Below are positions 38,001-42,684 of a stretch of DNA of 42,684 nucleotides, in pieces (the first letter of the stretch is position 1; every line of letters begins with the position of its first letter). The notes beneath the pieces are model-generated. The model was given only the letters and a program-made list of their open reading frames with translations, was not told the DNA's origin and did no database searches. The translations under genes and the position numbers were made by a program. This stretch comes from Muribaculaceae bacterium. GTDB lineage: Bacteria > Bacteroidota > Bacteroidia > Bacteroidales > Muribaculaceae. The stretch is taken from the NCBI GenBank assembly GCA_017536215.1, contig JAFXHY010000034.1, positions 1 through 42,684 on the forward strand, read 5' to 3'.

Positions 38001-39323
38001 CGTATCATCGATCCCAACACTCGCATGATGCTAACATCAGCAAACATACCCTACGGTTCGAAATTATATTTCAAGGATGGCTCAGAGGTTAAGAAAGGTG
38101 ACGTAATCTGCGAATGGGACCCGTTCAACGCAGTTATTGTCAGTGAGGTTCCCGGTAAGCTACAATTTACCAACCTCGTTGAAAATATTACCTATCGAGT
38201 TGACCGCGATGAGCAATCAGGTCTACAAGAAAAGATTATTATCGAATCGAAAGACCGTACGAAAGTACCAGAAGTCAATATCGTAGATAACGATGGTAAT
38301 ATTCTCAAAACATATGCACTTCCTGTAGGCGCACATCTGATGTTTGAAGAAGGTGCAGAAGTTAAAGCAGGAGAAATCTTCGTTAAGATACCACGCGCAG
38401 CAGGTGGTGCCGGCGATATCACCGGTGGTCTTCCCCGCGTAACAGAGCTCTTTGAAGCACGAAATCCGTCGAACCCGGCTATCGTATCTGAAATCGATGG
38501 AGAGGTTAAATTCGGCAAAGTGAAACGTGGTAATCGCGAAATTTCCGTTACTTCAAAAATCGGAGAAGAGAAGAAATATTTGGTGCCGTTGTCAAAACAA
38601 ATCCTTGTACAGGAAAATGACTACGTGCGTGCCGGTACTCCTCTATCGGATGGAGCTATCACGCCTACCGACATCCTCAATATCATGGGCCCGACCGCAG
38701 TTCAGGAATACATCGTTAACGAGGTTCAGGACGTATATCGTATGCAGGGTGTGAAAATTAACGATAAGCACTTTGAAGTAATCGTGCGCCAGATGATGCG
38801 TAAAGTCAATATCATTGATCCGGGTGACACATGTTTCCTTGAGCAACAAGTTGTTGACAAGCGTGACTTTATGGAAGAGAACGATCGTATCTGGGGCAAG
38901 AAGGTAGTTACCGATGCCGGAGATAGCGAAACGCTACAAGCCGGTCAGATTATTACAGCACGTAAGCTTCGTGATGAAAATTCGGCTCTTAAGCGTCGCG
39001 ACCTTCGCACCGTTACAGTTAGAGATGCAGTGCCAGCAACTTCAGAGCAAATACTTCAAGGTATTACTCGTGCTGCACTACAAACCTCAAGCTTCATGTC
39101 GGCTGCATCATTCCAGGAAACAACAAAAGTGCTCAACGAGGCAGCAATCAATGGCAAAACCGACACCCTCGAGGGCATGAAGGAAAATGTGATATGCGGT
39201 CACTTGATTCCTGCCGGTACAGGTCTTCGCGAATACGAACGTCTTGTTGTAGGAAGCAAAGATGACATAGAAGGCGTGTTTACAGTTGCTCAAGATGTGC
39301 AACATGAATTACGCGCAGAATAA
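35037..39323 (+). CDS. rpoC: DNA-directed RNA polymerase subunit beta'
   Basis: A 1428-residue beta' subunit. The N-terminal zinc-binding cysteines are Cys66, Cys68, Cys81 and Cys84 (YECHCGKYK ... CDRCG). The catalytic magnesium loop [12 protein letters not shown] starts at residue 468, with Asp470, Asp472 and Asp474. The trigger-loop region follows near DNA 37800 ([16 protein letters not shown]), and a second zinc site is seen at [11 protein letters not shown]. The gene ends at a near-perfect terminator, which closes the ribosomal/RNA polymerase cluster. Confidence 0.99.
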   Translation: MAFKKDNKSKSGFSKITIGLASPEEILENSSGEVLKPETINYRTYKPERDGLFCERIFGPVKDYECHCGKYKRIRYKGIVCDRCGVEVTEKKVRRERMGHIKLVVPVAHIWYFRSLPNKIGYLLGLPSKKLDAVIYYERYVVVQPGVVEGVETNDLLTEEEYFDILDKLPKGNQSLEDSDPEKFIAKMGAEAIYMLLQRLDLDSLSYKLRDQAAKDGSQQRKTEALKRLQVVESFRTSRTRNKPEWMILQAVPVIPPELRPLVPLDGGRFATSDLNDLYRRVIIRNNRLKRLIEIKAPDVILRNEKRMLQEAVDSLLDNSRKSSAVKTEANRPLKSLSDSLKGKQGRFRQNLLGKRVDYSARSVIVVGPELKMHECGIPKNMAAELYKPFIIRKLIERGSVKTVKSAKKMVDQKKPEVWDILEHVMKGHPVLLNRAPTLHRLGIQAFQPKLIEGKAIQLHPLACTAFNADFDGDQMAVHLPLGNEAILEAQMLMLGAHNILNPANGAPITVPSQDMVLGLYYITKLRKGDKGEGLKFYGPEEAEIAYNEGRVTLHAPVSVVVEDVDAEGNKITHLVENTSVGRVLVNQYVPKEIGYVNEILSKKSLRNIISRVIKKCGIPRSAQFLDDIKNLGYKMAFKGGLSFNLGDVIIPAEKQAIVDEGYAQVEEVMTNYSMGFITNNERYNQIIDIWTHVNSRLTDILMKQMTEANQGFNSVFMMLDSGARGSKDQIRQLAGMRGLMAKPQKAGAEGGQIIENPILSNFKEGLSVLEYFISTHGARKGLADTALKTADAGYLTRRLVDVAHDVIIHEEDCGTLRGLVCKEIKNNDEVVASLGERILGRVSVHDIVDPLTGEVIVAAGEEINDAAADRINASAIESVEIRSVLTCESKRGVCAKCYGRNLANNRLVQMGEAVGVIAAQSIGEPGTQLTLRTFHVGGVASNIAAVSTLTSRYNGVLEIEELRTVATDEVGANGEKVEVVIGRLAEMRIIDPNTRMMLTSANIPYGSKLYFKDGSEVKKGDVICEWDPFNAVIVSEVPGKLQFTNLVENITYRVDRDEQSGLQEKIIIESKDRTKVPEVNIVDNDGNILKTYALPVGAHLMFEEGAEVKAGEIFVKIPRAAGGAGDITGGLPRVTELFEARNPSNPAIVSEIDGEVKFGKVKRGNREISVTSKIGEEKKYLVPLSKQILVQENDYVRAGTPLSDGAITPTDILNIMGPTAVQEYIVNEVQDVYRMQGVKINDKHFEVIVRQMMRKVNIIDPGDTCFLEQQVVDKRDFMEENDRIWGKKVVTDAGDSETLQAGQIITARKLRDENSALKRRDLRTVTVRDAVPATSEQILQGITRAALQTSSFMSAASFQETTKVLNEAAINGKTDTLEGMKENVICGHLIPAGTGLREYERLVVGSKDDIEGVFTVAQDVQHELRAE

Positions 39324-39371
39324 GTTAAGTAAAAAGAAATTTCTTAAAACATAACTTTGTGATATTTGACC

Positions 39372-39412
39372 CGAGAGGTTGTGCGAGACATCGCACAACC
39401 TCTCGTTTTTTT
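39372..39412 (+). terminator. Strong terminator after rpoC
   Basis: A 15-bp perfect stem (CGAGAGGTTGTGCGA at 39372-39386, complement at 39391-39405) with the loop GACA, followed by seven T. The 166 bases from here to the holin-like gene hold no recognisable gene, only weak promoter-like sequence (TGAATTTG at 39523-39530) and a GGAGGTG at 39543. Confidence 0.95.
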
Positions 39413-39578
39413 ATGTAGTCGTCAAAAGGAGCCGGGGGCGGGAGGAAACCTATAGTATAGTGGCTAATTGGTGGGACACAAAGAATTGTTATTATTGCGA
39501 ACTTTCGGAATAAAAGGGAGTATGAATTTGACGCATATCGGAGGAGGTGATGGAGTAATTTTGTGAAAGAAATCATAA

Positions 39579-40019
39579 ATGGGAATAATAATAATTAAAC
39601 TAAACAGAGCTATGAGGGAATTTTTAATCGAGCATTTTTTTGAACATGGAGTTTGGATAGTACTGACCTATGTATTTGTGCTTGTGGCGATGGGTGCAGA
39701 TTTGATAACCGGAGTTAGAAAGTCACGAAAGTTGGGGCATAAAATCAACTCGCGAGGTTATAAGCGTACGTGCAGTAAAGCATTGAATTATTTTTTGCCG
39801 TTGACGTGTATGTCGTGCATTGATATGTTGGCATCGGTTGTTATCAGTGTGCCGATATTGACAATGGTGTTTGGGTGTTATTGTGTGTTCTGTGAACTAA
39901 AATCGGTACTTGAAACTACCCACGATAAGGATATGATACGCAATGAAGTCAAAGAATTGCTTGAAATAGGAGGGAATCTCAAAGAATTGAAAGAAAAGAT
40001 TTATACACTTTTAAAATAG
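39579..40019 (+). CDS. Phage holin-family membrane protein
   Basis: A 146-residue protein with two or three membrane segments: about 24-43 (VWIVLTYVFVLVAMGADLI), then about 67-85 and 87-105. The motif ADLITGVRKSRKLGHKINSRG fits the Phage_holin_4-type pattern (PF05105: an aspartate-TG followed by a basic helix). Holins collect in the inner membrane and open lesions that let endolysins reach the cell wall. An in-frame ATG at 39612 (MREFLIEHFF) is an alternative start. The amidase gene follows after 7 bases. No capsid, integrase or tail gene is nearby. The family call rests on pattern and context. Confidence 0.78.
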   Translation: MGIIIIKLNRAMREFLIEHFFEHGVWIVLTYVFVLVAMGADLITGVRKSRKLGHKINSRGYKRTCSKALNYFLPLTCMSCIDMLASVVISVPILTMVFGCYCVFCELKSVLETTHDKDMIRNEVKELLEIGGNLKELKEKIYTLLK

Positions 40020-40026
40020 AATAAAA

Positions 40027-40434
40027 ATGAGACAGATTAATGAGATAATAGTGCATTGCAGTGGGACGCCTCGAGGAATGGAAGTAAAAGCTGCCGATAT
40101 TCATCGATGGCATTGTGAGAGAGGATGGAACGGTATCGGTTATCACTATGTGATAGGTCTAAACGGTGATATAGAGATAGGGCGAGAAGAGAATGAGGTA
40201 GGCGCGCATTGCAAAGGACATAATGCACATTCGATAGGGATATGCTATGTAGGGGGGCTGTCGAGTGATGGAAGAGAGGCAATAGATACTCGCACAGATG
40301 AACAACGAGTGGCTTTAACCGAGTTGATAATGGATTTGCGGGAGCGTTATCCACGAGCAAAGGTGTATGGGCATCGAGATTTTGCCAACAAAGAATGTCC
40401 ATGTTTTGATGTGCACAAAGAATGGCAGAAATGA
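40027..40434 (+). CDS. N-acetylmuramoyl-L-alanine amidase, T7-lysozyme-like endolysin
   Basis: A 135-residue zinc amidase (Amidase_2, PF01510) that cuts the bond between MurNAc and L-alanine in peptidoglycan. Zinc ligands are His10 (IIVHCSG), His116 (YGHRDF) and Cys124 (KECPC). Tyr39 and Lys122 match catalytic Tyr46 and Lys128 of T7 lysozyme with identical spacing, so the enzyme looks active. No signal peptide or wall-binding domain is present, so it would stay in the cytoplasm until a holin opens the membrane; the gene for a holin-like protein is just upstream. The stop codon overlaps the start of the next gene (ATGA). Confidence 0.92.
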   Translation: MRQINEIIVHCSGTPRGMEVKAADIHRWHCERGWNGIGYHYVIGLNGDIEIGREENEVGAHCKGHNAHSIGICYVGGLSSDGREAIDTRTDEQRVALTELIMDLRERYPRAKVYGHRDFANKECPCFDVHKEWQK

Positions 40435-40883
40435 TGAGGTGGATAAAAATTGGAGTGGTATTAATACTAATCGAAATCGTGACTGGTTGTCGTGCAAAAC
40501 AAGAAGCGACTGAGAACGCAGTGATTGATGTTGAGAAGGGGATAGAAGCAAGGCAAGAACTGGAAAGAGAAATAAGTGTTAACGCAACAATAGATGAGAA
40601 TTTAGTATTAGAGAACCCGGTTATAGAAATTCAAGACAATGAGGGTGGCGGGATAGTGGTAATACGTGGAGAGAAGCTAATCAGAGGACGTCAAGGGGTT
40701 AAGGAGATAGCATCGGAAAATAAAAATGTGGAATATAAGAATGTAGCAGAGAAAACAGAGATTGCAGAGAATCAAGAGGTGAGAACCGAAGTAAAAGTAG
40801 GGATTGACAAAACTTATCTAATTATCGGCATTGTAATATTTATACTACTAATCGTAATAATTAAAAATAAAAAATTAAAATAG
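40431..40883 (+). CDS. Small lipoprotein with C-terminal membrane helix, candidate unimolecular spanin
   Basis: A 150-residue protein. The N-terminus is a lipoprotein signal (MMRWIK, hydrophobic stretch, lipobox VTGC with Cys20). A charged Glu/Lys-rich middle of about 105 residues follows, then a single hydrophobic helix (YLIIGIVIFILLIVII) and a basic KNKKLK end. An outer-membrane lipid anchor at one end and an inner-membrane helix at the other is the layout of u-spanins such as T1 gp11, which fuse the two membranes in the last step of phage lysis. The ATG at 40431 overlaps the amidase stop; an in-frame ATG at 40422 is possible but less fitting. No sequence family is recognised, so the call is from topology and position. 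Confidence 0.65.
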   Translation: MMRWIKIGVVLILIEIVTGCRAKQEATENAVIDVEKGIEARQELEREISVNATIDENLVLENPVIEIQDNEGGGIVVIRGEKLIRGRQGVKEIASENKNVEYKNVAEKTEIAENQEVRTEVKVGIDKTYLIIGIVIFILLIVIIKNKKLK

Positions 40884-40912
40884 AAAAATATGTAATATTG
40901 TGAATAAAGTTA

Positions 40913-40920
40913 TAACTTTG
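40913..40920 (+). promoter_or_regulatory. Candidate -7 promoter box for the YitT-family gene
   Basis: TAACTTTG fits TAnnTTTG and lies 103 bases upstream of the ATG at 41023. No clear TTTG is seen at the -33 distance. It implies that the YitT gene is transcribed separately from the lysis-like cassette. Confidence 0.5.
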
Positions 40921-41022
40921 CTACTTGAACTAACATGTTTGGCGGAATTCTAAAAATAGAGCTTCCAAAAAATACTTAGTTTCTCAATATAAAACATGAC
41001 AAGCACAGCAAAATAGAATCAA

Positions 41023-42012
41023 ATGAAACTGAGCAATCCAAAAATATGGGTAAATGCTAAAGACTATTTCTTTATAGTCTTCGGCATTTTTTTGTATGGT
41101 ATTGGCTTTTCTGCATTCATCGCTCCACATGATGTGATTACCGGTGGAATGGCAGGTGTCGGTCAGGTAGTGTTTTATGCTACAGAGGAGTTGTTAGGCT
41201 ATGGCATACCGGTAGCCGTTACGATGTATGTTGTAAATATACTTTTGTTAGTTTTTGCATATCACATAGTAGGCAGGACATTTGTAGTCAGGACAATATT
41301 TGGAGTTACAATGGTGTCGCTTGCGGTCGGTGTTCTAATGCCGTTGTTCCCGGAGCCGTTAATAAAAGATGAGATATTTATGAGTATCGCCATCGGTTCA
41401 ATATTGAGCGGAATCGGCTTAGGACTGGCCTTTGCGCATAATGGCTCGTCGGGAGGAACAGATATAGTAGCCGCAATGATGGCGAAAAAGACGAATGTTT
41501 CAGTAGGGCGCACGATGCAATATTGTGATTTCTGTATCATTTCATCATCATTGATTATATTCGGGATGGATGACGGTATCGAGCGTTTGGTCTATGGATT
41601 TGTAGTGCTTATGATAGTGTCGATGATGGCCGATCAAGTAATCAATACGAATCGCCAGGCAGTGCAATTTATCATATTTTCCCCTCGACATTGGGAGGAA
41701 ATAGCAACAGCAATTAACAATGACGCACATCGCGGTTGCACGGTACTCAACGGCATGGGGTGGTACAGCAAGCAGGAAGTAAAAGTGTTGCTCGTAATGT
41801 GTCGCAAAATAGAGGCAGTTACAATTCATCGTATCATCAAGTCGATAGATAAAGATGCTTTAGTAACTCAAGCTAATGTTAATGGAGTTTATGGTCTCGG
41901 TTTTGATGAATTGAAGTTGAAGATGCCCAAACCCAAAGGCTCGCATCACGAAGCAGATACTATAAAAAGTCGGGTTGGCGCAGATGTTGAAGTAAAAAGT
42001 GATAAAGCATAG
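41023..42012 (+). CDS. YitT-family membrane protein (DUF161/DUF2179)
   Basis: A 329-residue inner-membrane protein with about five or six helices in residues 15-200 and a soluble C-terminal DUF2179 domain (about 210-300). Family features are GIGFSAFIAPHDVITGGMAG near the N-terminus, AHNGSSGGTDIVAAM in the middle, and RGCTVLNGMGWYSKQEVKVL in the C-terminal domain. The function of YitT proteins is not settled; they are widespread in Firmicutes and Bacteroidetes. The C-terminus is extended by a charged tail. It converges on trpS across a long palindromic terminator. Confidence 0.92.
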   Translation: MKLSNPKIWVNAKDYFFIVFGIFLYGIGFSAFIAPHDVITGGMAGVGQVVFYATEELLGYGIPVAVTMYVVNILLLVFAYHIVGRTFVVRTIFGVTMVSLAVGVLMPLFPEPLIKDEIFMSIAIGSILSGIGLGLAFAHNGSSGGTDIVAAMMAKKTNVSVGRTMQYCDFCIISSSLIIFGMDDGIERLVYGFVVLMIVSMMADQVINTNRQAVQFIIFSPRHWEEIATAINNDAHRGCTVLNGMGWYSKQEVKVLLVMCRKIEAVTIHRIIKSIDKDALVTQANVNGVYGLGFDELKLKMPKPKGSHHEADTIKSRVGADVEVKSDKA

Positions 42013-42064
42013 TATTTTTATGGTTAAAGATAGAAATTAGTATATATCGGGCGTTGCAGAATGA

Positions 42065-42118
42065 TAATATTATAAAGAAGGGTTTTAGAAATTTCTAAAA
42101 CCCTTCTTTATAATATTA
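42065..42118. terminator. 54-bp perfect palindrome, bidirectional terminator between YitT gene and trpS
   Basis: The two 27-base arms (42065-42091 and 42092-42118) are exact reverse complements with no spacer. The core GAAGGGTTTTAGAAA and its complement give the stem, and the flanking AT-rich arms supply a T-rich tail on either strand (CTTCTTTATAATATTA). It serves the convergent genes ending at 42012 and 42163. Confidence 0.85.
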
Positions 42119-42162
42119 AAACGCGTTCAGACCGAAGTCCGTTAGTGAGATTACTAAGATGA

Positions 42163-42684
42163 TTATTTTCGATATTTCTCGGATTGAGCTTTAATTAATT
42201 CCTCGTCGGAGAAATAATTAATACGCATAGCAGAGCGGACATCGTCGAGCGTTTTAGCAGCTGCTTCGCGAGCTTTTATAGAACCTTCGCGAAGAATGTC
42301 GTAGACCAACGGAATGTTGTTTTCAAACTCGGCACGACGTTCGCGCATCGGTGCGAGCGTTTCTTCCAAGATGCTGATAAGCAATTTCTTTACTGTGCCA
42401 TCTCCCAATCCTCCACGAGTGTAGTGTTCTTTCATCTCATCGAAATTAGCATATTGAGGGGCATACTTGGCAAAATGCTCGGGCTTAGAGAATGCATCAA
42501 GATAAATGAATGGGCAGTTTCCTTCGAGGTGTCCGGGGTCGTCGATATTAAGATGTAGTGGGTCGGTGTACATGCTTTTGACCTTCTTAGCAACTTCTTT
42601 GGGAGTATCTGAAAGGTAGATGCAATTGCCGAGAGATTTAGACATTTTGGCTTTACCATCAGTACCCGGCAAACGCATACAAGC
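42163..42684 (-). CDS. trpS: Tryptophan--tRNA ligase (5' end missing)
   Basis: The C-terminal 173 residues of a class I aminoacyl-tRNA synthetase; the frame is open to the window end, so the N-terminal catalytic half is outside. The KMSKS signature is present (KAKMSKSLGN) just after the PGTDG stretch. It is followed by SDTPKEVAKKVKSMYTD and a C-terminal helical bundle with RGGLGDGTVKKLL, all typical of TrpRS. The enzyme charges tRNA-Trp, whose gene also lies in this window. Confidence 0.93.
   Translation of the reverse strand, partial: ACMRLPGTDGKAKMSKSLGNCIYLSDTPKEVAKKVKSMYTDPLHLNIDDPGHLEGNCPFIYLDAFSKPEHFAKYAPQYANFDEMKEHYTRGGLGDGTVKKLLISILEETLAPMRERRAEFENNIPLVYDILREGSIKAREAAAKTLDDVRSAMRINYFSDEELIKAQSEKYRK

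Noticed and set aside
39325-39576. Open frame of 83 codons on the minus strand between rpoC and the holin-like gene
   Set aside because: It crosses the rpoC terminator and has no recognisable domain, promoter or conserved start.
39579-40883. Full prophage
   Set aside because: No integrase, terminase, capsid, tail or attachment repeat is visible on either side.

Overview
The window is a chromosomal segment from a member of the Bacteroidales, most likely a gut Muribaculaceae-type organism (inference). Supporting signs are Bacteroidetes-style promoters (-33 TTTG, -7 TAnnTTTG) upstream of many genes, almost no Shine-Dalgarno sequences, a beta-barrel protein with a carboxypeptidase-like N-terminal domain, a type IX secretion sorting tail, and the typical order dut - TPR gene - DUF4292 lipoprotein.

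Layout. 1-2.8 kb (minus): DUF4292 lipoprotein (cut by the window edge), TPR protein, dut. 3.0-7.1 kb (plus): outer-membrane beta-barrel receptor-like protein, then lipA and lipB, the de novo lipoate pair. 7.2-8.1 kb (minus): a PfkB sugar kinase. 8.4-16.3 kb (minus): one 2621-residue secreted subtilase with many beta-sandwich modules and a type IX sorting tail. 16.3-22.7 kb (minus): ettA, def, ruvX, a gamma-class carbonic anhydrase-like protein, an Xaa-Pro aminopeptidase, and an exported protein with nine CxxC knuckles and a His-Asn tract. 22.9-25.0 kb (minus): lrgB/cidA-type membrane pair and oxyR. dps is divergent from oxyR, and a dyad symmetry overlaps both promoters.

26.0-39.4 kb (plus) is the translation/transcription supercluster: tRNA-Thr, tRNA-Tyr, tRNA-Gly, tRNA-Thr, tuf, tRNA-Trp, secE, nusG, rplK, rplA, rplJ, rplL, rpoB, rpoC, ended by a near-perfect terminator. 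The tRNA-tuf order matches the thrU-tyrU-glyT-thrT-tufB operon of E. coli. Strong hairpins lie in the tuf/tRNA-Trp, rplL/rpoB and rpoB/rpoC gaps.

39.6-40.9 kb (plus) holds the most unusual item: a compact three-gene module directly behind rpoC with no other phage genes around it. It encodes a holin-like membrane protein, a T7-lysozyme-like amidase with its catalytic residues intact and no signal peptide, and a small lipoprotein with a C-terminal membrane segment, the architecture of a unimolecular spanin. Together these could breach the inner membrane, cell wall and outer membrane. The window ends with a YitT-type membrane protein (plus) and a partial trpS (minus), separated by a 54-bp perfect palindrome.

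No rRNA genes, transposases, integrases, CRISPR arrays or clear pseudogenes were seen.
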